A stretch of 64,000 nucleotides of DNA from Bacteroidota bacterium (GCA_018267955.1 JAFDXL010000006.1:106290-170289), one strand, 5' to 3'; counted from the stretch's first letter, positions 1 through 10,500 are shown. Notes: generated by a model not told the origin, from the sequence alone. Numbers and translations are program-made.

Positions 1-1287
1 TTTATAATACATATCCGCTTTCTGGTCCTCGCCCATATCGTCGTAGGCCTTACCCAGGCGGTAATTGTATTCGGCACGCTCGGTAACCGTTTGCAAGTTG
101 GCTTCTGCCTGGGCATTTAACCGGGCCAAAGCCTGCGGATAGTAACCCCCATCCAGCAATAATTTGGCCTGCAGCAGGGTAGCATTGGGCCAGGAACCCT
201 CGCGCGCAAAGCGCTGTGCCTGCCTGTCGGCATCTACATTTGTAGAACCCTGTGCCGGTATTTGTGCCCGGTAGTCCTTTGCTTTGGCCATATCACCCAT
301 CAGGTAATAGCTCAAAGCCAGCTTTTGCAGGGCATCTTTTACAAAAATGCCGCCTTTGTACACAGACAGGAAGTGGCGAAAATAATCTACCGCATCATGA
401 TCGAGCTTGTGCAGCAAGGCATTACCGGCCTGGTATTCAAAAATGGGAAACTTGTTATATTCAGGCAGGCCCTGCATTTGCCTGATGGTTTGCAGGGCAG
501 CATCGCCTTTGCGATAATTAAGGGAAAGATCTGTTTTTACATAGGACAGCAGGAGATTGCCAGTGGCAGGGTACGCATCTGAATTAAGAAATCGCCATGT
601 TTCCTCCTGCTTTGACTGGAGGTAAAATTTGGTGTACACGTAGAATATGGTAGCATCGGCATAGAGGGCATCCTGCGGCGTATGCTTGCTGAGAAAAGAC
701 TCTAGCCGCCCTACTCCACGGTTGACATTGCCCTTCATGCCAAAGATGGAAGCGATCCAGGAATAATCTTCGGGGAGGGTGCCTACTACAGCCTCTTCGA
801 GGCCGAAAAGAATATCATTATAATCGAAAGCGGGAAAACGACGCTGGTTTTCTTTAAGCAGCAGAAACGATTTACGGAACGTAGTGGCCGCGCTAAACTT
901 CTCGCCCATACGCACATATACAAATGCCCAGTGCATATATATACCGCCTTGTAACAATCGATACCAGGGAGAAGAATCATCGCCGCGGCGGAGCAAATCC
1001 AAACGTGCATCGAGGTGCTTCTGTAACTGCTCATAATCGCTTTTGCTGCCATTGAGCAATAGTTGCAGGCAATCGGCATAATCGGCTATATAAGTAGCAG
1101 TGAGGTTGTACGGGTCTGCGAGCATCTGCTGCCTGATAACCTCATTACCTTTATCGAACTGCAGGGAAGTATAATACTGATATGCCTGCCTGCATTTATC
1201 ATTGTAACTAAAATAATAATTTGCTGCAAAAGATTGTGATGAACCAATAACAAGGGTAAGTATCAGCAGAATAAAGCTACGGCGCAT
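1..1287 (-). CDS. Secreted tetratricopeptide-like repeat protein, partial (C-terminus beyond left edge)
   Basis: An unbroken reading frame of 429 codons runs from an ATG at 1287 (MRRSFILLILTLVIGSSQSFA) to base 1, so the C-terminus lies outside the window. The first ~21 residues are a clean signal peptide (charged start, hydrophobic core, SFA cleavage region). The rest is alpha-helical with paired-helix units typical of TPR arrays, for example KDALQKLALSYYLMGDMAKA and AEYNYRLGRAYDDMGEDQKA. This indicates a periplasmic or outer-membrane-associated scaffold, but no enzymatic motif is visible. No gene lies between it and the divergent lipoprotein at 1493. TPR identity is by pattern of small and aromatic residues, not by a profile search. 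Partner and role are unknown. Confidence 0.8.
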   Translation of the reverse strand, partial: MRRSFILLILTLVIGSSQSFAANYYFSYNDKCRQAYQYYTSLQFDKGNEVIRQQMLADPYNLTATYIADYADCLQLLLNGSKSDYEQLQKHLDARLDLLRRGDDSSPWYRLLQGGIYMHWAFVYVRMGEKFSAATTFRKSFLLLKENQRRFPAFDYNDILFGLEEAVVGTLPEDYSWIASIFGMKGNVNRGVGRLESFLSKHTPQDALYADATIFYVYTKFYLQSKQEETWRFLNSDAYPATGNLLLSYVKTDLSLNYRKGDAALQTIRQMQGLPEYNKFPIFEYQAGNALLHKLDHDAVDYFRHFLSVYKGGIFVKDALQKLALSYYLMGDMAKAKDYRAQIPAQGSTNVDADRQAQRFAREGSWPNATLLQAKLLLDGGYYPQALARLNAQAEANLQTVTERAEYNYRLGKAYDDMGEDQKADMYYK

Positions 1288-1409
1288 ATTGACCAAAGTT
1301 AAGGTATAACGGATTTCCACAAATTGTAGAATTGTTACAAAAAACTGTGGAATGGCATTGTAGAATAAATACATGTGCCAATATGGTAACAATTTAATGC
1401 CTTGGAATC

Positions 1410-1440
1410 TTTGAGATAACGCATATCTACAGTACTTTTG
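1410..1440 (+). promoter_or_regulatory. Bacteroidota-type promoter for the EGF-like lipoprotein
   Basis: TTTG at 1410-1413 is followed by exactly 19 bases and then TACTTTTG at 1433-1440. This matches the Bacteroidota housekeeping consensus (TTTG at -33, TAnnTTTG at -7). Transcription would start near 1446, about 47 bases before the ATG at 1493. Confidence 0.75.
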
Positions 1441-1492
1441 GCATTATTATTGTTTTATTATCCTCATTAAAAAACAAAAAAATTTGCTATCT

Positions 1493-1996
1493 ATGATGAA
1501 ATCATTCCGCAACATTGCACTATCTGCATTATTAACGATCGGTGCTTTTACGACTGTAACGTACACTGCATGTAACAAAGATGAATGTAAAGATGTAGTA
1601 TGCCAAAACGGTGGTACTTGCGCTGCAGGCGTTTGTACTTGTCCTACAGGGTACGAAGGTACTAACTGTGAAAAACTGACCCGCGCTAAATTTATTGGCA
1701 GCTGGACTGGTTCTGACGTATGTAACCTGGGTACATACTCTGTTACGCTTACTATCGGGGAATCTTCTAACAACATCAATGCTCTTGTGAACAATCCGGG
1801 CGGATTTGGTGGTACTGTACAAATTACCGGTACTGTAACAGCAGCTAATACCTTGTCTTTTACAAATGCAAGCGTGGGCAGCGGCAGAACACTTACTGGT
1901 ACTATGACATTTAACGGCAACAGCATGACGTTCAATTACACAGTAACATCAACTGTTGACTCAGACCATTGCACAGGTACTTATTCTAAGCAATAA
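1493..1996 (+). CDS. Small lipoprotein with an EGF-like domain
   Basis: The preferred start is ATG 1493 (a second ATG follows at 1496); a TTG nine bases earlier is in frame but less likely. The protein has an N-terminal hydrophobic signal ending in TYTAC, a loose lipobox, so it is probably lipidated and exported. Next comes a six-cysteine EGF-like module (CKDVVCQNGGTCAAGVC, then CPTGYEGTNCE). The remaining ~110 residues are Thr/Ser/Gly-rich with alternating beta pattern, resembling small lipocalin-like surface lipoproteins. EGF modules occur in Bacteroidota surface lipoproteins, but no binding partner can be inferred. It has its own promoter at 1410-1440 and a downstream hairpin terminator. 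Confidence 0.8.
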   Translation: MMKSFRNIALSALLTIGAFTTVTYTACNKDECKDVVCQNGGTCAAGVCTCPTGYEGTNCEKLTRAKFIGSWTGSDVCNLGTYSVTLTIGESSNNINALVNNPGGFGGTVQITGTVTAANTLSFTNASVGSGRTLTGTMTFNGNSMTFNYTVTSTVDSDHCTGTYSKQ

Positions 1997-2017
1997 TTTA
2001 CTAAATAACCAAAAAAT

Positions 2018-2052
2018 AAAAGCAGCTCAAATGAGCTGCTTTTATTTTTTTT
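2018..2052. terminator. Intrinsic terminator, probably bidirectional
   Basis: Stem AAAAGCAGCTCA / TGAGCTGCTTTT (2018-2043) with a very short loop is flanked by an A-rich run on the left and a T-run (2046-2052) on the right. It lies between the convergent lipoprotein genes ending at 1996 and 2068, so it can serve both. Confidence 0.8.
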
Positions 2053-2067
2053 TATTGCCCGGAAAGA

Positions 2068-2496
2068 CTAGTGAGGATTAGTAGAACCCGGACGATCAGT
2101 TACACTTTTAGTGCCCTGGTTAGTAGCACCCGGACGATCAGTTGTTTTACCTGAACCCTGGTTAGTAGCACCCGGGCGCGTATTTACTGAATTTGGATTT
2201 GGCTTAGCAGGCTCAGAAGGCTTTTCTGTACGCTTAGTAGTATGCGCAGCAGGCTTTGGAGCAGGAGCACCGCTCTTCATAGCAGCAATGATAGAATCTG
2301 CTTTTACCAATGCCAGGGCATTTATCAGTGAATCGTTTTGCGCAGTTAATTCTGTACGAATGGCATCAACACGAGCGTTAACGGTAGAGTCAATTTGTTC
2401 CTGAGACATACCGCCTGTTGCAGGCGCGTTATTATTACATGACGCAAACGCCAGGGTTGCACCCGCAGCTAGTAGTAACAAAGTTTGTTTTTTCAT
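2068..2496 (-). CDS. Small lipoprotein with helical core and RPGATNQG repeats
   Basis: 142 residues. The signal peptide MKKQTLLLLAAGATLAFASC ends in FASC, a good lipobox, so the mature N-terminal Cys is probably lipidated. Residues ~30-75 form a charged helix (MSQEQIDSTVNARVDAIRTE), followed by a Pro/Ala/Lys-rich linker and a C-terminal tail with near-repeats of RPGATNQG (NTRPGATNQG, DRPGATNQG, DRPGSTNPH). The shape (anchor, coiled helix, flexible basic tail) suggests an envelope tether or spacer, but this is inference. A TATTTTTG -7 element sits at 2519-2526 on the minus strand. Confidence 0.75.
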   Translation of the reverse strand: MKKQTLLLLAAGATLAFASCNNNAPATGGMSQEQIDSTVNARVDAIRTELTAQNDSLINALALVKADSIIAAMKSGAPAPKPAAHTTKRTEKPSEPAKPNPNSVNTRPGATNQGSGKTTDRPGATNQGTKSVTDRPGSTNPH

Positions 2497-2518
2497 TCTT
2501 AATACAGTTTTATGTGTG

Positions 2519-2526
2519 CAAAAATA
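2519..2526 (-). promoter_or_regulatory. -7 promoter element of the repeat-tailed lipoprotein
   Basis: Read on the minus strand this is TATTTTTG, an exact TAnnTTTG match. TTTC lies 19 bases upstream where TTTG is expected, so the -33 half is imperfect. It is 23 bases from the start codon at 2496. Confidence 0.5.
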
Positions 2527-2605
2527 TGTTAGTTATCCTGATTTAGAAACAAATATGATGCCTGAAAGAATTATTACTACGGAATTAACAACAAAATGCG
2601 CGCTC

Positions 2606-3493
2606 TTACACCTTAGCCATCATTTCTTTATATAGTATTTTCACCAGTCCATCGGCAAGTCCTATTTTAGGTACATATATCTCATCGGCATTGGCCCAGC
2701 GCATTACTGCAATGTATATCTGCAGGGCGGGCACAATCACATCGGCGCGGTCGCTACGGAGATTGTACAGGTGCTTACGGTCTTCGATAGAGGTATAGCT
2801 TAACTCTTTGTAATAATCTTTCAACAGATCCAGCGGCAGGGGTTTGCCCTCTTTGCGCTTGGACATGGAAAACACTTTATTGATATTACCACCACTACCA
2901 ATGATCTCTACCGGTTGAAACTCGCGCGTATGGGTCTTTATAAACCATTTCATATGCTCCCATTGCTCATCTGTAACGGTGTTATTGAGCAAACGGATGG
3001 TACCGATATTGAACGACTCCTTGAAAACGATATGATTTTCGGAAAATAAGGTAACCTCGGTGCTGCCACCACCCACATCTACATACAAATAAGAATGGTT
3101 GGATGCCAGGTTTTCGGCTATATGCGTTTCGTAGATCACATTGGCCTCTTCCTTGCCGCTGATAATATTGATATCGATGCCCGTTTCGTCCTTGATCTCT
3201 TTGAGAATAGCGGGGCCGTTGGCAGCATCGCGCATGGCAGAAGTGGCGCATGCTTTTACCGCTTCTACATTATAGAGCTCCATCAGCAGCTTATATGCCT
3301 TGATGGTATTGATAAGCCTTTGCTTTTTCTCTGGACTGATGATACCTTTTTCGAACACATCGAAACCCAAACGAAGGGGGATGCGTAAAAGGCTCAGTTT
3401 AGTAAAATCAACACTGCCATCTTTATATACAGATGTTTCAGAAATTAATAACCTTGCGGCGTTTGACCCTATATCAATAGCAGCTAATATCAA
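2606..3493 (-). CDS. ppx: Ppx/GppA-family exopolyphosphatase
   Basis: 295 residues of the ASKHA-fold Ppx/GppA family, which release phosphate from inorganic polyphosphate or hydrolyse pppGpp. The phosphate-1 loop is at the N-terminus (AAIDIGSNAARLLI) and the phosphate-2 motif is DVGGGSTEVTLF near residue 140. The length fits the short form that lacks the C-terminal HD-type extension of E. coli Ppx. It overlaps the stop of ppk1 by four bases (3490-3493), so the two are translationally coupled, and this makes polyphosphate turnover the likely role. It could have pppGpp phosphatase activity as well. Confidence 0.9.
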   Translation of the reverse strand: MILAAIDIGSNAARLLISETSVYKDGSVDFTKLSLLRIPLRLGFDVFEKGIISPEKKQRLINTIKAYKLLMELYNVEAVKACATSAMRDAANGPAILKEIKDETGIDINIISGKEEANVIYETHIAENLASNHSYLYVDVGGGSTEVTLFSENHIVFKESFNIGTIRLLNNTVTDEQWEHMKWFIKTHTREFQPVEIIGSGGNINKVFSMSKRKEGKPLPLDLLKDYYKELSYTSIEDRKHLYNLRSDRADVIVPALQIYIAVMRWANADEIYVPKIGLADGLVKILYKEMMAKV

Positions 3494-5568
3494 TCCTTAT
3501 AGTGTTTACCCTGCAAATATCCGTAAATAGCCACTTGTGAGCGTATTTCGGGATCATTTTTTTTAGGTGTTACGTAGTTATTACTTTGTTCGTTATCGAG
3601 CACACGGGCCTTTACATTCTCTGACAACTGGATCTTTAAAATATCTTCCAGCTCCTTCTGAATTTCGGGATCGTTTACCGGGCAGGCAGCCTCTATCCTG
3701 TGATCGAGGTTGCGTATCATCCAGTCTGCTGAAGATATGAAAAACTTAGGATTACCGCCATTATGAAAAACAAATACACGGGCATGTTCCAGGTACTCGT
3801 CTATAATACTGATGGCCTGTATGTTTTTTGCAAAAGATTTGTGCTGTGTGTAGGCGCAGCAACTGCCACGAATAATCATCTTTACCTCTACCCCCGCGCG
3901 TGCAGCTTCATATATTTTCGCGATCAGCTCCTGATCTACAAGGCTATTAGATTTAATAATAATAGATGCATCCTTACCGGCCTTTGCAGCCTTGATCTCT
4001 TTGCTGATCATCTCTGCAAAAAAACTGCGCATGGTTACCGGTGCCACAGGAAGTGTTTTACATTTTCTTAATGCATCGAATTTGGGATTTGCAGACTCGA
4101 GGTAAGCAAATACGCGCGTGATATCTGCGAGTATGTTTTTATCTGTAGTCAGCAGGCAATGATCTCCGTAATAGCGGGCGGTGCCTTCATTAAAATTGCC
4201 GGTAGAAACAAAACCATAAGATTTGGTTTTATTGAACACCTTCTTTTTAATGATGCACAGCTTGGCATGCACCTTCATATGCGGCTGGCCGAGGAATACC
4301 TTCACACCTTCTTCCTCCAGCCGGCTTTTCCATTGCAGGTTGGCCTCTTCATCAAAACGGGCACGTAACTCTATGACCACTGTTACCTCTTTACCATTGC
4401 GCACCGCATTGATGAGGGCATTGATGACTTTAGAATCTTTTGCCAGGCGGTAGGCCGTGATCTTGATACTATTGACAAACGGATCGATGGCCGCTTCGCG
4501 CAGCAGGTCTATTATAGAATCGAATGAATGGTAAGGAAAATGCAACATCACATCGCGCTTTTCCAGCACGTCCATAATACGGGTAGGCTGCTTTAACAGC
4601 GGGTGGACAAATGGACGCGGACGCGGTGTGAGATCATTGAACACCCCGGAAGGGAAGTTCATGAAGTCTTTAAAGTTGTGGATACGCCCCCCGGGTAACA
4701 GATTGTCTTTCTTAGATAAATTCAATCGCTTCACCAGGTAATCGAGCAGGCTGGCATCGATATGCCTATCGAACACGAAACGGGTAGCGCGGCCACGTTT
4801 GCGATTCTTGAGGCCTTTTTCGAGCTCGTCGATAAGATTGGTGCTTACATCATTATCCATCTCCAGCTCCGCATCGCGGGTTACTTTAATGATATAGCCA
4901 AGGAAACGATTAAAGCCAAACGGGGCAAACAAATTGGGCAGGCTGAAACGAATGATATCTTCCAGCAGCATGATATCTTTCTCACCCTCTGTAGATGGAG
5001 GAAGGATAACGAAGCGTGGCAATACCTTGGCAGGTATCTCTATTAATGCATAACGCTGCATCATAGGATTTTTAGTATCGCCGAGGACACATGCCAGGTA
5101 TATAGACTTATCGCGCAGCAAGGGTATCTGCGGAATGCTTTCTATCATCAGCGGTACGATCTCTGTACGCACCTTTTCATCGAAATAAGCAGTAACGAAT
5201 TCCTTCTGCTGCTTGTTTAGCTGCTTTTCGTTTTTGATATAAATATTATCCTTCTCCAGCTCTGATATAACATCTGCATATATCGCATCAAATTCTGATT
5301 GCTGGTTGATAACAATATGCTGTATCTGCGCTAATATTTTATCAGGATTATTTTCAAGATGTATGCGGGCAACCTTGCCTATACGCAGCATCCTGTTGAG
5401 TGTAGCTACACGTACACGGAAAAACTCATCAAGATTATTGGAAAAAATACCCAGGAAGCGAAGCCTGTCGTAAATATGATTATCTGTATCTCCTGCCTCC
5501 TGTAAAACCCGTGCATTGAATGATAACCAGCTGATATCCCGTATAATGGTCTGCTTTGTAGACTTCAC
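3490..5568 (-). CDS. ppk1: Polyphosphate kinase 1
   Basis: 692 residues, the normal length for PPK1, which reversibly polymerises ATP gamma-phosphate into polyphosphate at the membrane. The phospholipase D-like catalytic motif KVHAKLCII places the phosphorylated histidine at about H434. The second conserved histidine is in NLDHRIEAA, about H623. The N-terminal helical domain starts ISWLSFNARVLQEA, which is typical. It is the first gene of a ppk1-ppx pair with a four-base overlap. The 76-bp upstream gap holds a TATTTTTG -7 element and an inverted repeat (5598-5611). Confidence 0.96.
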   Translation of the reverse strand: MKSTKQTIIRDISWLSFNARVLQEAGDTDNHIYDRLRFLGIFSNNLDEFFRVRVATLNRMLRIGKVARIHLENNPDKILAQIQHIVINQQSEFDAIYADVISELEKDNIYIKNEKQLNKQQKEFVTAYFDEKVRTEIVPLMIESIPQIPLLRDKSIYLACVLGDTKNPMMQRYALIEIPAKVLPRFVILPPSTEGEKDIMLLEDIIRFSLPNLFAPFGFNRFLGYIIKVTRDAELEMDNDVSTNLIDELEKGLKNRKRGRATRFVFDRHIDASLLDYLVKRLNLSKKDNLLPGGRIHNFKDFMNFPSGVFNDLTPRPRPFVHPLLKQPTRIMDVLEKRDVMLHFPYHSFDSIIDLLREAAIDPFVNSIKITAYRLAKDSKVINALINAVRNGKEVTVVIELRARFDEEANLQWKSRLEEEGVKVFLGQPHMKVHAKLCIIKKKVFNKTKSYGFVSTGNFNEGTARYYGDHCLLTTDKNILADITRVFAYLESANPKFDALRKCKTLPVAPVTMRSFFAEMISKEIKAAKAGKDASIIIKSNSLVDQELIAKIYEAARAGVEVKMIIRGSCCAYTQHKSFAKNIQAISIIDEYLEHARVFVFHNGGNPKFFISSADWMIRNLDHRIEAACPVNDPEIQKELEDILKIQLSENVKARVLDNEQSNNYVTPKKNDPEIRSQVAIYGYLQGKHYKD

Positions 5569-5597
5569 CTAATATATTTTTGCAGCAGCAAAAATAA

Positions 5598-5611
5598 CCT
5601 CATAATTGAGG
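5598..5611. promoter_or_regulatory. Inverted repeat in the ppk1 promoter region
   Basis: CCTCA-TAAT-TGAGG is a perfect 5-bp inverted repeat with a 4-base centre. On the minus strand it lies one or two bases upstream of a TATTTTTG -7 element (5589-5596), so a bound protein would sit in the promoter spacer. The regulator is unknown. Confidence 0.4.
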
Positions 5612-5644
5612 CTTGCTGTACATAAATATACAAAAAAGCAGACT

Positions 5645-6139
5645 TTACAATTTCTTAATACGATCTATCAGCGCGCTGGTAGAATATCCCTCTACAATAG
5701 GAATGATCTGCACCTTGCCGCCGTAGCTCTGCACATGGTTTGCGCCAACTATGGTATCGATGGTATAATCCCCCCCCTTTACCAATACATCGGGGCTGAT
5801 AGATTTGATGAGGTTTTCGGGAGTGTCTTCATCAAAAAAACAAACAGCATCTACAAACATCAGCGAAGCTAACTGAAATGCCCTGTCTTGCTGATTATTG
5901 ACGGGGCGCTCCTCCCCTTTTAATCGTTTTACGGAAGCATCTGTATTGATACCCACTATTAATATATTGCCTTCATCGGCAGCCTTAGCCAGCAGATCGA
6001 TGTGGCCACGATGCAGAATATCGAAACAGCCGTTGGTGAACACAATCTTTTTGCTGAGCGAACGCCACATGTGTATATGCCTGTCAATAACAGTAGCATC
6101 ATTGAGTATCTTATTTTCTATCCACTGTAACTTGTGCAT
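5645..6139 (-). CDS. rfaE2: RfaE2/HldE-C-type nucleotidylyltransferase
   Basis: 164 residues of the cytidylyltransferase-like family. The signature GCFDILHRGHI is the nucleotide-binding HxGH motif, and the late EGYSTSALIDRI segment matches the conserved STT/S-type motif. The family transfers AMP to D-glycero-beta-D-manno-heptose 1-phosphate, forming the ADP-heptose precursor of LPS core. The stand-alone form here corresponds to the C-terminal half of HldE; the kinase half is not in the window. Its start lies 29 bases inside the 3' end of the flippase gene, so co-expression is likely. Confidence 0.88.
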   Translation of the reverse strand: MHKLQWIENKILNDATVIDRHIHMWRSLSKKIVFTNGCFDILHRGHIDLLAKAADEGNILIVGINTDASVKRLKGEERPVNNQQDRAFQLASLMFVDAVCFFDEDTPENLIKSISPDVLVKGGDYTIDTIVGANHVQSYGGKVQIIPIVEGYSTSALIDRIKKL

Positions 6140-7115
6140 TGTGCTGTTTACGGTTTAGTATTGGCAAAAGTATTAAAGAAATGATACCCAACACCAGGAT
6201 TATACCTACCTGCACCGACCAGGACACCCAACCAAACGCAATACCGTTAGCTTCGGCGATACCATATACCAGCAATGTTTTACCCACTGCCAAAGGATAA
6301 AGCCCGATGCCCCCCTGCGTGCCTATCATACCTATACTCCCCGCAACCAATACTACCAGCGCCACTGATAACCCAAGGTGCTCTGTAATAGGCATGCTCC
6401 AAAAGCCCAGCACTATCAGGAACCAGTAAGCCCCCCATATCAGCAGCGTGTATAAAAGGAACATGCCGCTCTTCTTTAATTTGAAGATAGACATTACCCC
6501 ATCGGCAAGGCCTTTTATGAATTTGCCAACCTTAGTATGTTTAAACTTTCGATATACAATTACTACAGCGGCAATGCCTAATAGCATTCCACCTATTAAT
6601 ATAAGATAAAGATTAGTGTGATTGCCGCCACTGCTACCCATAGCATCATTGATCATTTTACCTACTACATCGGCCTCCAGGAAGAAGGCCATCAATACAA
6701 TGATGCCCAGGCATACCACATCGAAGGCGCGCTCGGCCACTATTGTACCTATCATTTTATCAGCTGGTACTTTTTCGTAGCGTGCCAGTACGGTACATTT
6801 GGCAACCTCACCCGCCCGCGGTATAGCAAGGTTGGTTACATAGCCTATCATCACGGCAAAAAAAGTATTGGCAGTAGTAGGACGAATGTCCATAGGTTCC
6901 AGCAACAACTTCCAGCGCAACGCCCTGAACCAATGCGATAGAAACCCGATAATGAAAATAGGCACCAGCATCCACAAACGGGTTGCTTTGATGGCATCCA
7001 GCATCGAAGAGCGCTGTTCCGGGGATAGCTTGCTCATCATCCAGTAAATGATGCCCACACCCAGCCCGAGGAAAACGACATATTGCAATATCGTGAGCAG
7101 GGTCTTCTTATTCAT
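6111..7115 (-). CDS. Flippase-like integral membrane protein (YbhN/UPF0104, LPG-synthase TM domain)
   Basis: 334 residues with about eight hydrophobic segments. The family pattern is visible in HWFRALRWKLLLEP near residue 65, NLAIPRAGEVAKCTVLARYE near residue 115 and AGSIGMIGTQGGIGLYPLA near residue 260. These motifs define the lysylphosphatidylglycerol-synthase transmembrane region found in lipid and polyprenol flippases. There is no C-terminal aminoacyltransferase domain, so it is not a full MprF. It lies between panD (18-bp gap) and rfaE2 (29-bp overlap), a neighbourhood consistent with envelope lipid handling. The substrate is unknown. Confidence 0.82.
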   Translation of the reverse strand: MNKKTLLTILQYVVFLGLGVGIIYWMMSKLSPEQRSSMLDAIKATRLWMLVPIFIIGFLSHWFRALRWKLLLEPMDIRPTTANTFFAVMIGYVTNLAIPRAGEVAKCTVLARYEKVPADKMIGTIVAERAFDVVCLGIIVLMAFFLEADVVGKMINDAMGSSGGNHTNLYLILIGGMLLGIAAVVIVYRKFKHTKVGKFIKGLADGVMSIFKLKKSGMFLLYTLLIWGAYWFLIVLGFWSMPITEHLGLSVALVVLVAGSIGMIGTQGGIGLYPLAVGKTLLVYGIAEANGIAFGWVSWSVQVGIILVLGIISLILLPILNRKQHNAQVTVDRK

Positions 7116-7132
7116 AGCAATAAAGATAGCTA

Positions 7133-7477
7133 TTATAATTTATTGCCTGCCTTAGGGAAGATTACAGCAGGTTTGAATTGCTTTGCCTCTTCAAAATCCA
7201 TGTGCGCGTAAGAGATAACGATCACCGTATCGCCCACAGAGATGCGATGAGCAGCAGGGCCGTTCATGCAGATCATACCGCTGCCACGGATGCCACGGAT
7301 AACATAGGTTTCGAGACGGGCCCCGTTATCCATGCTCAATACTTGCACCTTTTCGCCCTCAATTATGTTTGCAGCATCCATCAGATCTTCATCTATGGTG
7401 ATACTGCCGATGTAGTTGAGGTTCGCTTCCGTTATTTTAACGTGATGCAGTTTTGATTTTAATACTTCTATTTGCAT
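7133..7477 (-). CDS. panD: Aspartate 1-decarboxylase proenzyme
   Basis: 114 residues. PanD decarboxylates L-aspartate to beta-alanine for pantothenate and CoA synthesis. The self-cleavage site Gly24-Ser25 is intact in NYIGSITID, where Ser25 becomes the pyruvoyl cofactor. Lys9 (SKLHH), Tyr58 (LETYVI) and the NGPAAH motif near residue 73 are also present. It is first in an apparent minus-strand operon with the flippase and rfaE2 genes; panB and panC are not in the window. Confidence 0.96.
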   Translation of the reverse strand: MQIEVLKSKLHHVKITEANLNYIGSITIDEDLMDAANIIEGEKVQVLSMDNGARLETYVIRGIRGSGMICMNGPAAHRISVGDTVIVISYAHMDFEEAKQFKPAVIFPKAGNKL

Positions 7478-7560
7478 AGCGGCGCAAATGTACGAAACCT
7501 ATACAACGTACCACATAGATAATTGAAATAACGCATTATAATAATTCCTTACCTCGCAGC

Positions 7561-10500
7561 CTATCTTAGCAGGTGTATCATGCCTTTTTTGAAGATATTA
7601 GAACAGCCTGATGTATTCCCTTTTATGAAATAACTGTAGGTGCCCATTTCGGCATCGACACCTTTAAATTTCCCATCCCAGCAATCGTTTATGTTATTTG
7701 AATGAAAGACTTGCTGCCCCCAGCGATTATATATTGCAAATTCGTATGTTACAAAAGCGCTATTGGAGTATATCTGAAAACAGTCATTTTTACCATCATT
7801 ATTAGGAGAAAAAGCATCTGGAATTATCAGCGATAAAGCACCTTCTTTCTTAACGTTGACAGATATAATAGCTGTGTCTGCACATCCGTATTGATTGATC
7901 CCAACAACCTGATAGTCAATAGTTGATTCCGGAGACGCGATCACATTAGGGGACAAATGATCATCAAGGGACGCATCAGGATACCATTGATATTTTAATG
8001 CCCCGGAGGCCGACAATTCTGTAGTGTTATCGGAACAGGTAATATCATTGGATTTTTTCACTGAAATATTTGGCAAATCTCTTACAGTAACAACCGAAAA
8101 CAGCGTATCTGATGTGCCACATATTTTATCAAAAACAGCAACCTTATAAATCATATTGGAGCGGGGGCTCACAGATACGCGGTTATTATCTAACAGAGTC
8201 AGAGCAGAATCCGGCCACCAATGATAATCATCTCCACCTCTTGCCACTATGCTTACTGAATCTCCCCTACAAAGATCATATGTTCGCGGAGTGATGAAAA
8301 GCGTTGGTTTTGCACGCAGCGAAATGGTTACGGATGCTGTATCTGTGCAGCTACCGTTGGATACGACAAGATAAAAGGTTTGTGTCTTGCTTATTGTTAC
8401 AACCGGGTTTTGCAAATTAGCATCAGCTATGGGGCTGCCTGAATACCAATAGTAAGTTCCCCCGCCCGAACCATCCAGGCGTATGGAAGCCCCCTGGCAA
8501 ACAATTGTATCTGCCCCGGCAGAGGCCATGGGCACAGGCTTAACAATAACGCTTACATCATCAGTATCCTTACAGCCGAATGTATTGGTGACATAAAGCG
8601 TATAGGTACCAGAGACATTACCAGCAACAATTGGGGATTGGGTATTAGGGTTGTTTATTGGCAATGCAGAATACCAGGTATAGGTTCCGCCCCCGCTACC
8701 ATGCAACTGCACATTCGAAACCGGACATAGGGAAGTATCGCTACCTGCGTTGGCAGCGGGCACAGGATTGATGTTTACATTAACAATATCAGTATCCTTA
8801 CAGCCATAAGCATTTGTAACTATAAGATCATACACACCTGCTACATAGCCGGTGACAATAGGCGTAGCTGTACCGGCATTTGTAATTGTTGATGTACCAT
8901 ACCAGCTATACGTTCCACCTCCGCTGCCATGCAACTGTACGTTTGCAGCGGGACAAACTGCTGTATCATTACCCGCATCTGCTATGGGTACCGGGTTTAT
9001 TACTACGTTTACATCGTCCGTATCCTTACAATTGTAGCTATTGGTAACAACCAGGTAATAGGTACCGGTGAGATAGCCGGATACAGTTGGATTTGCAGTA
9101 AGGGGGTTAGTGACCGAAGAAGTACCATACCAGCTATAGGTATTACCCCCTGTGCCGTGAAGTGGCACCAGGGCAGTAGGACATACAGCAGTATCATTGC
9201 CTGCATTGGCAACAGGCGCGGGGTTCACCAGAACATTTACATCGTCCGTATCTTTACAATTATACCCATTGGCAACGATTACATAATAGGTACCTATGGT
9301 GGTACCTGAAACTAAAGGAGTAGCTGTGTTTGCGTTTACTATAGCAGCAGTAGAATACCAGCTATAAGAAACACCACCGGAACCATACAACTGAACAGAG
9401 GGTACCGAACAGACTGTTGTATCATTACCTGCATTGGCTATCGGCACGGGATTAATCGTAATATTGATATCATCAGTATCCTTGCAACCATATGCGTTGG
9501 TAACCACCAGGTTGTATGTACCGGCAGTGTAACCGGTAACAGTAGGTGTAGCAGAAGCAGGATTGATTATTGTTGAAGTGCTATACCAACTATATGATCC
9601 ACCGCCAGTACCATGTAACTGAACATTTGCTGTGGGGCATACCCCTGTATCGTTGCCTGCGTTAGCAATTGGCGCCGGGTTTACAATAACGCTAACGGTA
9701 TTTCCTGTAACAGAACTTGCACAGCTGACGGAAGATAAAGAGAAAACATAGCTGGTAGTAGATGTAGGATTGGGAGATAATGGAAATGGCACACCGCTTT
9801 GTACTGTTCGCTTATACGTTGTACTTCCCGATGTGTATTGAATGATTGCAGTAGCATTGCCCGCAGTATCTATATAGGTAAGATAAGCCTGCTCTCCTTG
9901 GCATACGGTATCTCCAATTAAATATCCGGGAATCGCATTTTCCCATTTATACTTTACAAGAAAAATATCTGTGCCTCCTGCGCTTGTGGCATTTGTCGTA
10001 GCAGCGCCGGGGTCGAAATCTGTGTTGGTACCCGAAAAGCCACCACTTATATACATGTTCCCGAAAGTATCTGCAGCAAGCCCCGAGCCGTAGTCGTCTG
10101 TTGAAGAACCAAGCCTGAAGCCACAATCATAGGTGCCGTCGAGCTTATATTTTGCCAGAAACAAATCAGTACCTCCCGCACTGGTTAAATTTACCGCGGA
10201 TGACGTAGCAGGATTAAAATTAACGGTACCGGAAAAATATCCTGTTGCATTCAGGCGACTCTTAGACACGGCTAATTTATATCCAAAATCGTTGCCTGAA
10301 CTGCCTATCATTTTACCCCATTGATACGTACCGGAGTTACTATATTTAGCAAGCATTATATTAGTACCACCGCCACCCGACAAACTTACCGTTGCGGTAG
10401 ACGAAGACGGATCTAAGTCTATTGAGTTTGCAGTAGTGTAACCCATCACATATATGTTTCGCAAAGAATCGAGCGTAATGCTAAACATGTCTTCCAGTGA

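Noticed and set aside
252..582. Plus-strand open frames over the left edge
   Set aside because: They are shadows of the long minus-strand TPR gene, which has a signal peptide and consistent helical repeats across the same bases.
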